A DNA stretch of 54,004 nucleotides, taken from positions 1 to 54,004 of the forward strand of contig JAIBCN010000030.1 in the NCBI GenBank assembly GCA_019694155.1, read 5' to 3'. Made by a program: the position numbers and the translations under genes. Source of the DNA: Vicinamibacteria bacterium. Lineage in GTDB: Bacteria > Acidobacteriota > Vicinamibacteria > Fen-336 > JAGNNV01. How positions within the stretch are numbered: position 1 is the stretch's first letter; each line of letters opens with the position of its first letter. The notes under the pieces are model-generated. The model saw nothing but the letters and a program-made list of their open reading frames with translations, did no database searches and had not been told where the DNA came from. Of this stretch, positions 26,665 through 35,313 are shown in pieces.

Positions 26665-27609
26665 ATGAACGGGCCCGTGGAATCGAAGCCTCTCGCCCGG
26701 CTGTCCTGGTTCACTCTGGGGTGGAACCTGCTTGTGATCCTCTGGGGCGCCGTGGTTCGCGCCACCGGGTCGGGCGCGGGATGCGGCGCGCACTGGCCCA
26801 CCTGCAACGGCTCGGTGGTTCCCCTCGCGCCGTCGGTGGGCACGCTCATCGAGTACTCGCACCGCCTCACCAGCGGCGTGGCCCTGATCCTCGTGGCGCT
26901 CGTCTTGTACCAGGTGCGGAGGCATCGCGAGCCGGGCCACCTGGCCCGTTTCTGGTCGGCCGCGTCGATGATCCTCATCCTCACGGAGGCCGCGGTGGGA
27001 GCGGGTCTCGTGCTGTTCGAGCGGGTGGCCGGCGACACTTCCGTGGCCCGCGGCTACTGGATCTCCGGCCATCTGATCAACACCTTCCTGCTCCTCGCCG
27101 CGCTGGTCCTGACCGCGCGCTTCGTGGACGGGCCTCCGCGCCCCTTCGCGAGCCGCGTCTCGCCGCTTCGGGCGACCTTCCCCGCTGCGGGCGGAGGAGG
27201 GGCGACCATCCTTGCCGTGCTCGCCATGGTTCTCACGGGAATGTCGGGCGCCATCGCCGCCCTGGGCGACACATTGTTCAAGGCGGAAACCCTGCGGGAG
27301 GCCATCGCCCAGGACTTCTCGTCCGCCTCCCATATCTTCCTGAGGCTTCGCATCCTCCACCCCGTGATCGCGGTGATCGGCGGCGGCGTGGTGCTGATGG
27401 TGGCCTACCGGACGATCATGGCGAACCCGAACCGGCCCGGGACCCGCCGCCTGGGTCTCGTTCTCGCGGCGCTTGTCGTCACCCAGTGGTTCCTCGGGGT
27501 CTTGAACCTCGTGCTCCTCGCCCCCACCTGGCTCCAGATCGTCCACCTGCTCGTGGCCGATCTCATCTGGATGAGCCTGGTCCTCGCGGCCGCGGACGCC
27601 TCCTCGTGA
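26665..27609 (+). CDS. ctaA: Heme A synthase, COX15/CtaA family
   Basis: A 314-residue membrane protein with eight predicted helices in two pseudo-symmetric halves. It carries the CtaA loop with R-A-T-G-S-G-x-G-C-x-x-x-W-P-x-C, then IEYSHRLTSG, HLINTF, and in the second half HPVIAV and HLLVADL. These supply the four heme-ligand histidines, and the Cys pair in the first extracellular loop matches the Bacillus-type enzyme. It converts heme O to heme A for aa3-type cytochrome oxidase. ATG 26665 was chosen over GTG 26653 because GGAAG precedes it. No ctaB or oxidase genes are nearby. Confidence 0.9.
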   Translation: MNGPVESKPLARLSWFTLGWNLLVILWGAVVRATGSGAGCGAHWPTCNGSVVPLAPSVGTLIEYSHRLTSGVALILVALVLYQVRRHREPGHLARFWSAASMILILTEAAVGAGLVLFERVAGDTSVARGYWISGHLINTFLLLAALVLTARFVDGPPRPFASRVSPLRATFPAAGGGGATILAVLAMVLTGMSGAIAALGDTLFKAETLREAIAQDFSSASHIFLRLRILHPVIAVIGGGVVLMVAYRTIMANPNRPGTRRLGLVLAALVVTQWFLGVLNLVLLAPTWLQIVHLLVADLIWMSLVLAAADASS

Positions 27610-27621
27610 GGTCAGCCGCGC

Positions 27622-28719
27622 TCAGGCGCGGCGGCGATCGAGGCGTGAGTGCACGAGCGAGGCCACCACGCCCGCGAAGAGAATGGCGAGGACCAGGCCC
27701 AGGAGATACAGGTTGAAGTGATGACCGAGCACCGCCTTGAGCCATGAGTGGGTGAGCATCTTCACTCCCACCACCATGAGGACGACGGCGAGCGCCACCT
27801 TGAGGTAACGGAATTCATCGATCATCGAGGCGAGCGCGAAGTAGAGGCTGCGCAGCCCGAGGATGGCGAAGACGTTGCTCGTGAAGACGAGGAAGGGGTC
27901 GGTGGTGATCGCGAATATGGCGGGGATGGAGTCGACCGCGAAGACGAGGTCGGTGACCTCGACCATGATGAGAGCGAGCAGGAGGGGAGTCGCGAGAAGG
28001 GCGCCCGGCTTCGCGGCATCGACGACCCGGTCCGTCTCCAGGGCCGCCCCGGGTGTCGCCGCCTCGTGGGAGGCATCGGAGCCCGCACGGACGAAGAAGT
28101 GCTCGCCATGGAACTTCTCGGTCACCGGCCAGATCTTCCGGACCATGCGCACCACGATGTTCCGGTTCGGATCCGTCTCATCCGACTTCAGCAGCAGCAT
28201 CTTGATGCCGGTCAGGATCAGGAAGCCGCCGAAGAGGTAGATGATCCAGGTGAAGCGCTGGAGCAACTGCGCCCCGAGCGCGATCATGGCGCCGCGCATG
28301 AGGAGCGCGCCGAGGATGCCCCAGAAGAGCACGCGATGCTGGTAGATCTGGGGCACCGCGAAGAAGCCGAAGAGCATGGCGATGACGAAGATGTTGTCGA
28401 CCGCGAGCGACTTCTCCACGAGGTAGCCCGTGACGTACTTGATCATGGCCTCGGAGCCGTCGTTGTACACGGTGCCGACTCCGGCGACCTCGCGCGGTTC
28501 GATGGTCATCTGGTCGGGGGTGAGGCCGAGGCCCATCCAGTGGTTCTCGTAGCCCGCGTAGATGAAGCCTGCGAAGAGGAGGCCCAGGGAGATCCAGAAG
28601 GCGGACCAGCCGAGGGCTTCCTTCACCGAGACCACGTGGGCGGTGCGATGGAAGACGCCCAGGTCGAGGGCGAGGAGGACGAGGACGAGAACGATGAAGG
28701 CGGCATACATCCAGAACAT
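27622..28719 (-). CDS. TerC/Alx family integral membrane protein
   Basis: A 365-residue protein with about nine membrane helices in the TerC fold. The two conserved acidic motifs are present: V-E-K-S-L-A-V-D-N-I-F in the first half and E-V-T-D-L-V-F-A-V-D-S-I-P-A in the second. A soluble loop of about 50 residues lies between the halves (KIWPVTEKFHGEHFFVRAGSD). Members such as E. coli Alx are linked to manganese export and the alkaline pH response. The name comes from tellurite resistance, but a metal-ion exporter is more likely. The gene has a strong promoter overlaid with palindromes and is divergent from the glutathione peroxidase. No yybP-ykoY riboswitch could be fitted, because only about 40 bases separate the -10 from the ATG. 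Confidence 0.9.
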   Translation of the reverse strand: MFWMYAAFIVLVLVLLALDLGVFHRTAHVVSVKEALGWSAFWISLGLLFAGFIYAGYENHWMGLGLTPDQMTIEPREVAGVGTVYNDGSEAMIKYVTGYLVEKSLAVDNIFVIAMLFGFFAVPQIYQHRVLFWGILGALLMRGAMIALGAQLLQRFTWIIYLFGGFLILTGIKMLLLKSDETDPNRNIVVRMVRKIWPVTEKFHGEHFFVRAGSDASHEAATPGAALETDRVVDAAKPGALLATPLLLALIMVEVTDLVFAVDSIPAIFAITTDPFLVFTSNVFAILGLRSLYFALASMIDEFRYLKVALAVVLMVVGVKMLTHSWLKAVLGHHFNLYLLGLVLAILFAGVVASLVHSRLDRRRA

Positions 28720-28741
28720 GCGGCAAGCCTAGGCGTCCACC

Positions 28742-28791
28742 GATGTATAGACAAATACATCATGTATAGCAGTTACATAACTTAATGTGAA
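28742..28791 (-). promoter_or_regulatory. terC promoter overlapped by nested palindromes
   Basis: Minus-strand TTCACA (28786-28791) and TATACA (28763-28768, extended by an upstream TGC) are 17 bases apart, a good sigma70-type promoter. ATACAT-C-ATGTAT (28755-28767) is a perfect palindrome over the -10, and GATGTAT (28742-28748) with ATACATC (28755-28761) forms a second perfect inverted repeat that shares one arm. This is consistent with cooperative repressor binding. Confidence 0.6.
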
Positions 28792-28831
28792 GACACGGGA
28801 CGAGCGACGCCCGGGCGTTATCATCCCCGCC

Positions 28832-29383
28832 GTGAAACGCAGCGCGGCGCCCGTCATCGCCCTCTCCCTTGCTCTCGCTCCCCAGGTCCTGGCCGGAGGT
28901 TCCCCCATGCCCGATTCCTTCTACTCGCTCAAGACCACCACCCTTCAGGGCAAGCCGGCGGACCTCGCCCAGTGGAGCGGCAAGGTGACCCTCGTCGTGA
29001 ACGTGGCGAGTGCTTGCGGCTATACGCCTCAGTACAAGGGCCTGCAGGCGCTCCATACGGAGCTCGCATCCCGGGGATTCGAGGTTCTGGGGTTTCCCAG
29101 CAACGAGTTCGGCGGACAGGAGCCCGGTTCGGCCCAGGAAATCCAGACCTTCTGCGAACGGAACTACGGTGTGACGTTTCCGATGTTCTCGAAGCTCGTC
29201 ACCGCGAAGGGCGCCGACCAGTCGCCCGTCTACGCCTTCCTCACCCGCGACCACAAGGCGCCGGATTGGAACTTCTGCAAGTACCTGGTGGGGAAGGACG
29301 GCAAGGTGATCGCGTTCTTCCCGAGCAAGGTGACGCCCGAGTCCAAGGAGTTGCGCGAGGCCATCGAGAAGGCGCTGCGGTAG
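28832..29383 (+). CDS. Glutathione peroxidase family protein, probably exported
   Basis: A 183-residue thiol peroxidase. Residues 1-22 from the GTG at 28832 form a signal peptide ending at LAGG; an upstream in-frame GTG at 28787 would add 15 residues, and ATG 28907 would give a cytoplasmic form. The peroxidatic Cys is C62 in NVASACGYTPQ, the glutamine is in FGGQEPGS, and the tryptophan in WNFCKYLV, so the catalytic tetrad is intact. The Cys form usually uses thioredoxin rather than glutathione and reduces H2O2 and lipid hydroperoxides. It is divergent from terC across a shared 110-base promoter region. Confidence 0.88.
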   Translation: MKRSAAPVIALSLALAPQVLAGGSPMPDSFYSLKTTTLQGKPADLAQWSGKVTLVVNVASACGYTPQYKGLQALHTELASRGFEVLGFPSNEFGGQEPGSAQEIQTFCERNYGVTFPMFSKLVTAKGADQSPVYAFLTRDHKAPDWNFCKYLVGKDGKVIAFFPSKVTPESKELREAIEKALR

Positions 29384-29401
29384 GGCCGGGTCTCCAGCGG
29401 C

Positions 29402-31144
29402 TCAGGGAGCGGAGGCGGGCGGCACCCGCCGCTTGGTGGCCTGCTCAAAGGCGAATGCCAGCTCCAGCAGCTTCGGCTCGCTGCAGGCCATGCCGGTGAA
29501 GCTGACCCCGAAGGGGGCGGCTCGGGGCTCGAACCCGGGGGGGAAGGAGTTTGCCGGCGTGCCCCCGCCGCCTCCCGCGAAGGGCGCGTTGGGCACGAAT
29601 CCGAAAGGCACGATCACCGTCGGATAGCCGGGCTTGGCCGCGATTCCCGCCCCGGTGGGGCCGGGGAAGAGGAGGGCATCGAGGTTGTTCTTCTTCATGG
29701 CAGCGTCGATTCCCTCGGTGCCCGCGAGCCGGATGTCCTTCGCGCGGTCGGCCTGGTAGCGCGAGCGATCCATCTGCACGTCCATCTCGTCCGAGATATC
29801 GAGCTGCGCCTGGCCGTACTTGATGGCGCCGGCCTTCTGGTGCGCGACGTTCCACTGACGAAGTTCCGTGAGGGTCTTGACCGGCGCGCTGTCGCCGAGG
29901 GTCTTGAGCCAGGCGTTGAAGTCGCGCTTCATTCCGTACTTCAAGACGACCGAGCATTCCGCGTCCTTGCCCTTCCCGTTGTCGAGGCCGCCGCAGGTGC
30001 CCCAGCTCAGGAAGCTGTCGGCGGCGTCCGTGGCCACGACGCTCGGGATGTCCGCGGGGTCCACGATGACGGCGCCCTGCTGCTTCAGTATCTCGATGGC
30101 CTCGGCCATCACCCTGGCCTGATCCGCGTTCAGGCCCCCGCGCGGCTCCTTGGCGCCGGGCGTGAGCGCGCGGTCATAGAACGACGCGCGCGGAATGCCG
30201 ATGCGCGCGCCCTTGAGGCCGGTGGGATTCAGGAACTTCGTGTAATCGCGGCCCGGCGGCGGCGCGCAGGTCTTCGTGGCCGCGTCGTTCGGATCGGGCG
30301 TGGCGCTCTCCAGGGCCCCCATCATCACCGCGACATCGGTGACCGTGCGACCCATCGGCCCGGCCGTGTCCTGATCGGCGGTGATGGGGATGACCCCGTA
30401 ACGGCTGATGCGGCCGACCGTCGGCTTGATCGCGGCCAGCATGTTCTGATTCGCGGGGCTGAGAATGGAGCCCGAGGTCTCGGTGCCCACGTTCGCGGCC
30501 CAGAAGTTCGCCGAGGTGCCGATGCCCGAACTCGAACCTCCGGTGCTCAAGACGGGGCGCCCGTCGAAATTCGCCTCGCGGGGATCACGCCGCGGGTCGT
30601 AGGGGTTCATCCCGTAGCCGGTGAGCGCGTTGTAGTTCGCCGGCATGCCGGAGGCCACCCAGTTCGCGAGCTCGGTGAGGCCGGTCTTGGCGATGACGAT
30701 GGCGCCCGCGTCGCGCAGGTTCTTCGTGATGGTGGCCTCGTAGGGCGGGGTAAAGCCGGCGAAGGCGAGGGCCCCTCCTGTGGTCGGCATCTGCGCGGTG
30801 TGGATGTTGTCCTTGAGGGCCACCGGGATACCGTGCAGAGGGCCGCGGATCTTCCCGGCCGCCCGCTCACGGTCGCGCTCGTCGGCCTCCTTGAGCGCGT
30901 CCTTGTTGACCGTGATCACCGCGTTCAGCTGGTCTTCGTACATCGCGATGCGCGTGAGGTACTGCAGGACGATCTCCCGGGACGTGGTGCGCTTCTGCTC
31001 GAGAGCGAGGCGCATTTCGGGGATCGTGACCTCCACCACCGAGAACGGCTTCGGAGGAGGCGCAGGCACGGCTTTCTGGGCCATGACGGACTGAGGGAGA
31101 GAGGCGAGAAGAAGGAGGGCGAGAGCCCGGAAGCGATGGGTCAT
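29402..31144 (-). CDS. Secreted amidase signature family hydrolase
   Basis: A 580-residue amidase with a signal peptide (residues 1-22, ending at VMAQ). The Ser-cisSer-Lys triad can be placed: Lys in IPVALKDNI, the cis-Ser in STGGSSSG and the nucleophile Ser in GTETSGSI, all at normal spacing. The C-terminal part contains the LLFPGPTGAGIAAKPGYPTVIVPFG segment typical of the family. Amidases of this kind hydrolyse carboxamides of unknown identity. It is divergent from the A-T-TE gene at 31225 across 80 bases that contain AGGTCG (31157-31162) and CGACCT (31175-31180) as an inverted repeat, a possible shared operator. It is convergent with the glutathione peroxidase. Confidence 0.9.
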   Translation of the reverse strand: MTHRFRALALLLLASLPQSVMAQKAVPAPPPKPFSVVEVTIPEMRLALEQKRTTSREIVLQYLTRIAMYEDQLNAVITVNKDALKEADERDRERAAGKIRGPLHGIPVALKDNIHTAQMPTTGGALAFAGFTPPYEATITKNLRDAGAIVIAKTGLTELANWVASGMPANYNALTGYGMNPYDPRRDPREANFDGRPVLSTGGSSSGIGTSANFWAANVGTETSGSILSPANQNMLAAIKPTVGRISRYGVIPITADQDTAGPMGRTVTDVAVMMGALESATPDPNDAATKTCAPPPGRDYTKFLNPTGLKGARIGIPRASFYDRALTPGAKEPRGGLNADQARVMAEAIEILKQQGAVIVDPADIPSVVATDAADSFLSWGTCGGLDNGKGKDAECSVVLKYGMKRDFNAWLKTLGDSAPVKTLTELRQWNVAHQKAGAIKYGQAQLDISDEMDVQMDRSRYQADRAKDIRLAGTEGIDAAMKKNNLDALLFPGPTGAGIAAKPGYPTVIVPFGFVPNAPFAGGGGGTPANSFPPGFEPRAAPFGVSFTGMACSEPKLLELAFAFEQATKRRVPPASAP

Positions 31145-31156
31145 AGCGTTGATTGT

Positions 31157-31180
31157 AGGTCGAGTACGGGCGCCCGACCT
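31157..31180. promoter_or_regulatory. Weak candidate operator between amidase and A-T-TE genes
   Basis: AGGTCG (31157-31162) and CGACCT (31175-31180) form a 6-bp perfect inverted repeat with a 12-base spacer. It is midway between the two divergent starts (31144 and 31225). Such a short repeat could occur by chance in GC-rich DNA. Confidence 0.2.
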
Positions 31181-31224
31181 CGCCGCCGAACCCCGAGGCT
31201 GTCGGCTATCGTCTCGGAGAGGAC

Positions 31225-33753
31225 ATGACCCCGCCCCTCACCCATGACATGGTCACGCTCCACAGGCTGATGGGCGAGCTCGCTCGTGCCGAGGCGGATC
31301 GTGTTGCCCTCATTGATGATGACGGGTCGACGACCTACTCCGAGATGTGGGCCAGGGCGGAGGCGATCGCGGGCACGTTGAGGTCGCGCGGAGTCCAGCG
31401 CGGAGACGTCGTCGCGGTGGCGATGCCCCGTTCATCCCTCATGGTCACTGCCTGCGTCGCCGTGATGCGCACTGGCGCCATCGTGCTGGCTCTCGACTTG
31501 AAGCAGCCCGCCCTCAGAAACCGGCGGTTTCTGGAGGCGGGCCGGGTTCGCTTCTCGGTTACGGAAGGGCCCGCCATTCCGGAGTGCGTGGCCGGCACCG
31601 AAGCGATCGAGGCGCACGCCGCGGCCCCGCCTCGTACTGTGGCCGACGCCGATGTGGGCGCGGAGGATCCAGGCTTCGTTGTGTTCACCTCGGGCACGAG
31701 CGGGGAGCCCAAGGGTGTCTTGATCTCACATGCCGCGATGGTCGCGCGGTCCCGCGTCGAACAGGCGGCTTTCGGGCTCACCGCGAGCGATCTCTACCTT
31801 CTGCGAACGAGCCCCATGCTCATCGGCCTTCCGGTGGCGCTCGAGGTCCTCGCCTCCGGTGTGCCGCTCCGGATATCGCCGGAGGCGGCGGCCGACGACG
31901 CCTCCGGCCTCGCCGATCTGATTCGCGACTCCCGCATCACCTTCGCGGGCTTTCCGCCGCGCCTGATCGAGAGCCTGCTCGCCGTGCCCGAACTGGCCGC
32001 GAAGCTCGCCTCCCTTCGGGTTCTGCGCAGTTCGGGCGAGGCGCTCCGTCCTCGCCTGGCCGCGAGGGTCCGCGCTGCGCTCCCCGGCTGCCGTGTGGTC
32101 GATGGCTATGGGACCACGGAGACGGGCGGCATCGTGCTCACGGCCGACGTGGAGGAGCCCGTCGATCTCGAGTCGCCCGCGCTTGCGGGGCGCCCGCTGG
32201 GAGGCGTGGCCGTCCGTCTGGTTGACGAGGAGGGAGCCTCCACGGCCGAGGGGGATATCCATGTGAGCACGCCGATGCTTTCAAGCGGCTACCTCGACGG
32301 TGGAGCGGAAGACGGAGCACGTTTCGTGTTCGCGCCTGGCGCATCAGAGGAACCACTGTTGCGCTGGTATCGAACCGGGGACCGGGGACGGCGTCTGCCC
32401 GATGGCCGAATCATGGTCCTGCGCCGACTGGACGTCCAGCTCAACGTGGACGGTGTAAGGATCGATCCGGTGGAAGTGGAGAGCGCGCTGCGCGCCCACC
32501 CGTCGGTCCGGGATGCCGCGGTATGGACTCACCCGGACGGTCAGGGACGCGCTCGCCTGATCGCGTACATCGTCCACCGAGAGGCTCCGACCGCTCCCGC
32601 CGAACTGCGGAGTTTTCTCACGCGATCCCTGCCCTCGTCGCTCATTCCCGCGCGGTTCGTCCACCTCGACGCCCTGCCTCTCACGTCATCGGGAAAGGTG
32701 GATCGCGCTCGCCTGCCGCCGCCGGGCTCGCTCGCCGAACGGGCCTCGCCGGCCCGCGATGAGGGCGAGTCCAGGGTGCTCGCTCTCTTTCGCGAGATCC
32801 TGGATGTGCCGGGCCTGGGCATCAATGACGACTTCTTCGAATGGGGCGGCGACTCCGTGAAGGCTTTCGCCCTGATGGCCCGGATTTCCGAGCGCATCGG
32901 CGTCAGGCTGCCTGCCGCCACGATACTGACCGCACCCACCGCGGCCGCGCTTGCGCGGGAGATCGCGCAGGGAGACACCGGGCAGGTGACCGCGATCCGG
33001 CTGCGCCGGGCCGGGGATCTTCCGCCCCTCGTTTGCCTCCCCGGCCTCGCCGGCGACCCGCTCTGGTTTCGTCCTCTCCTGGAGGCGCTCGATCGGGCGC
33101 AGCCGGTGATCGGCCTCTCGTTCGTGGGACTCAAGCCGCCCTTCTCCATAAAAACTGCGGCGCTCCGCGGTATCGATGCCCTGCGCGGCGGTCAGCCCGC
33201 GGGCCCCTATCTGCTGCTGGGACACTCCGTGGGAGGTGTGCTCGCTTTCGAGATGGCGCGCGAACTACGCCGGCAGGGCGGCGCCGTTGCCTTCCTGGGC
33301 CTGATCGACACCTGGGTTCCAGGATCGCGCCGGGTCGCGCCGTCGAACGCCGCCGCCCGCGTCGCCAAGCGTCTGAAGCGCTTCCGGAACCGGATGGTCG
33401 GGGCCGCGCGCGATCGGTTGCAGGAATCGCTGGCGCGGCTCGGCGTGGAGGCGGAAGGGCGGCGAGGCCCCATCTACGTTCCCGGCCTCAGGGAAGCGGC
33501 CCTCGTCCATCGCCTGGCGCCCTGCGACCTCGCGATCACACTGTTCCGCGCGAATGAGCGGACCCTCGGCGCCGACCTCGCCACCGACTGGGCTCCGTTC
33601 GCCCAAGGCGGCGTCGAGATTGTCGACATCGCCGGGCACCACTTCAACCTCATCACCGGGGGACGGGCCCGGGAGCTCTCCGCGCGGATCGCCGCCGCGG
33701 TAGCCCGCGCCCTTACTTCATGGTCTCGAGAGTCCGCTTCGCGGTCGCGATGA
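31225..33753 (+). CDS. Stand-alone NRPS-like enzyme, A-T-TE architecture
   Basis: An 842-residue three-domain enzyme. The adenylation domain (1-500) has A3 FTSGTSGEPKG (154-164), A5 GYGTTETGG near 294, TGD at 384-386 and the A10 lysine K491. The carrier domain (510-580) has the phosphopantetheine serine S544 in GGDS. The thioesterase (595-830) has GHSVGG with S668, D695 and H805/H806. There is no condensation domain. Where most amino-acid-activating A domains have the Asp of F-D-x-S, this one reads M-L-I-G-L (198-202). Loss of that Asp is known in arylpyruvate-using A-T-TE enzymes such as AtrA, RalA and EchA, so a keto- or hydroxy-acid substrate is inferred. GGAG sits 5 bases before the ATG. 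The last 41 bases overlap the convergent thioredoxin-TPR gene. Confidence 0.9.
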   Translation: MTPPLTHDMVTLHRLMGELARAEADRVALIDDDGSTTYSEMWARAEAIAGTLRSRGVQRGDVVAVAMPRSSLMVTACVAVMRTGAIVLALDLKQPALRNRRFLEAGRVRFSVTEGPAIPECVAGTEAIEAHAAAPPRTVADADVGAEDPGFVVFTSGTSGEPKGVLISHAAMVARSRVEQAAFGLTASDLYLLRTSPMLIGLPVALEVLASGVPLRISPEAAADDASGLADLIRDSRITFAGFPPRLIESLLAVPELAAKLASLRVLRSSGEALRPRLAARVRAALPGCRVVDGYGTTETGGIVLTADVEEPVDLESPALAGRPLGGVAVRLVDEEGASTAEGDIHVSTPMLSSGYLDGGAEDGARFVFAPGASEEPLLRWYRTGDRGRRLPDGRIMVLRRLDVQLNVDGVRIDPVEVESALRAHPSVRDAAVWTHPDGQGRARLIAYIVHREAPTAPAELRSFLTRSLPSSLIPARFVHLDALPLTSSGKVDRARLPPPGSLAERASPARDEGESRVLALFREILDVPGLGINDDFFEWGGDSVKAFALMARISERIGVRLPAATILTAPTAAALAREIAQGDTGQVTAIRLRRAGDLPPLVCLPGLAGDPLWFRPLLEALDRAQPVIGLSFVGLKPPFSIKTAALRGIDALRGGQPAGPYLLLGHSVGGVLAFEMARELRRQGGAVAFLGLIDTWVPGSRRVAPSNAAARVAKRLKRFRNRMVGAARDRLQESLARLGVEAEGRRGPIYVPGLREAALVHRLAPCDLAITLFRANERTLGADLATDWAPFAQGGVEIVDIAGHHFNLITGGRARELSARIAAAVARALTSWSRESASRSR

Positions 33754-34546
33754 TGGCGTGTCCGGGATAGTCGGCGATGAGCTTGGTGAGAATGCTCCTC
33801 GCTTCGGCGCCCTTGCCCAGGTTCACGAGACAGCGCGAGAGCAGAAACTTCAGCCGCGCATCGGTGTCGGGCTCGGGGGGCAGGGCGAGGCCCTCCCGCA
33901 GCATGGCCTCCGAGTCCGTGAAGCTCGACTGCGACTCGATGATTCGGGCGAGCATCATGCGCACGCGCTTTCGCTCGCGCAGAGTTCCTTTGTCGCTTCG
34001 CCGCGCGCGCTCCAGGAGCGGGCGCGCGTCGTCGTGGTAGTTGAGTTCGTACATCCGCGACCCGAGACCGTACAGGGCGGCGAAGTTGCCGGGGTCCTGG
34101 GCGAGCGTCTTCTCCCAGAGCATCATGTCCGCTCCCTGGATCTCCGCGCTCGTGAGCAGTCTCAGGAAATCCTCGGCGCCCACGTAGCCCTCGATCCGCG
34201 ACACGGCGCGTCCCCCGGGGGTGAAGAACCCGATGGTGGGCAGGCTTTCCACGCCGTGTTCTTCGCCCAGCTCGACCTCGTCGTTCCGCCCTTCCGTGTT
34301 GACCTTGACCGGCACCGTGGTCTTCGCGAGACGCGCCACCACGCCCGGGTCCTTGTAGGTGGTCTGGTCCAGCTTCTTGCAGAACGTGCACCAGTCGGCC
34401 CAGAAGTCCACCATGACCAGCTTGCCTTCGCTGCGGGCGCGGGCCTTCGCGGTCTTGAAGTCCTTCTCCCAGCTGAGTCCCGCGCCGAACACGTCCTGGC
34501 CGAGAACGAAGCCAAGGGCCAGAGCGAGAATCGGACGAGGCGTCAT
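33713..34546 (-). CDS. Secreted thioredoxin-fold protein with TPR-like C-terminus
   Basis: A 277-residue protein. A signal peptide (about residues 1-20) precedes a thioredoxin-like domain with the redox motif C-T-F-C in FWADWCTFCKKLD and the cis-Pro in ESLPTIGFFTPGG. This resembles the C-terminal domain of DsbD. Residues about 150-277 form helical pairs of TPR kind (ALYGLGSRMYELNYHDDARPLLERA). It probably reduces or assembles periplasmic proteins. Its ATG overlaps the stop of the C26 gene (ATGA at 34543-34546), so it is translationally coupled as the last gene of an operon with argS. Its 3' end overlaps the A-T-TE gene convergently by 41 bases. Confidence 0.88.
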   Translation of the reverse strand: MTPRPILALALGFVLGQDVFGAGLSWEKDFKTAKARARSEGKLVMVDFWADWCTFCKKLDQTTYKDPGVVARLAKTTVPVKVNTEGRNDEVELGEEHGVESLPTIGFFTPGGRAVSRIEGYVGAEDFLRLLTSAEIQGADMMLWEKTLAQDPGNFAALYGLGSRMYELNYHDDARPLLERARRSDKGTLRERKRVRMMLARIIESQSSFTDSEAMLREGLALPPEPDTDARLKFLLSRCLVNLGKGAEARSILTKLIADYPGHAIIATAKRTLETMK

Positions 34547-35313
34547 GCCGTGCGGATGGAGCGGCGCGCCTCGGCCGCCTGGTGGGCTGCCTCTACGAAG
34601 CCTCCGAACAACCCGTCGAAGGGATGCGCCATCCTCCAGAAATTCTCGGGGTGCCACTGCACCGCGACCACGAAGGCCCGGCCGGGCATCTCGAGACCCT
34701 CGACGATGCCGTCGGTGGGAGAGGTGGCGGAGACGGTGAGGCCTTCGCCGATGCGCTTCGCCGCCTGGTGATGGAAGGAGTTCACGCCCAGCCGGGTCGC
34801 CCCGAGAAGGCCCGCGAGCTTCGAACCGGGAACGACATCGACATCGTGCGCGATCTCCACACGGTTCTCGCCCGCCTCGTGCCTCGCCGCTCCCTGGACG
34901 TCGCTCGGAATGTCCTGGATGAGGGTGCCGCCAAGCGCCACGTTCAGAACCTGCAGACCGCGGCAGATGCCGAGCACGGGCATGTCGCGGCGGACAGCTT
35001 CGCGCGCGAGCGTGATCTCGAAGGGGTCCCGGGGGCCGTCGACGCGGCCGAGGGCGGTATGCGGGACTTCGCCGAAGATCACGGGGTCGACATCGGTGCC
35101 GCCCGAGAGCATGAGCCCGTCGCAGTTGTCGAGGATTTCCCCTGCCAGTTGTTCCGCTTCGTCGAGGGGGTTCGTGAATCCCGACGCCACGATGCTCGGG
35201 AGGCCCCGCGCCTTGGACACCGCGTGGAGGTAGTCGAAGCGCAGCCAGGTGTGGTTCGTGGTGCCGGGATTGCTTCCGGCCGTGATCACGATGCGGGGGC
35301 GCGGGCCGGTCAC
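34543..35313 (-). CDS. Gamma-glutamyl hydrolase family (peptidase C26, PuuD-like)
   Basis: A 256-residue class I glutamine amidotransferase-like hydrolase. The nucleophile Cys is in VLGICRGLQVLN, and the catalytic His with its acid partner is in QWHPENF, preceded by GVNSFHHQAAKRIG. The LMLSGGTDVDP motif and overall length match PuuD-type gamma-glutamyl-GABA hydrolases. The in vivo substrate is uncertain; other gamma-glutamyl amides are possible. It starts at GTG overlapping the argS stop (GTGA at 35310-35313) and ends overlapping the next ATG, so it is the middle gene of a tightly coupled operon. It is cytoplasmic, without a leader. Confidence 0.9.
   Translation of the reverse strand: MTGPRPRIVITAGSNPGTTNHTWLRFDYLHAVSKARGLPSIVASGFTNPLDEAEQLAGEILDNCDGLMLSGGTDVDPVIFGEVPHTALGRVDGPRDPFEITLAREAVRRDMPVLGICRGLQVLNVALGGTLIQDIPSDVQGAARHEAGENRVEIAHDVDVVPGSKLAGLLGATRLGVNSFHHQAAKRIGEGLTVSATSPTDGIVEGLEMPGRAFVVAVQWHPENFWRMAHPFDGLFGGFVEAAHQAAEARRSIRTA

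Noticed and set aside
14679..28719. TerB-like and TerC proteins as a tellurite-resistance system
   Set aside because: They are 12.5 kb apart, without TerA/D/E/Z, and each belongs to a broad family found outside ter operons.
28720..28786. yybP-ykoY (manganese) riboswitch upstream of terC
   Set aside because: Too little room between the promoter and ATG for the aptamer, and none of its conserved sequence was seen.
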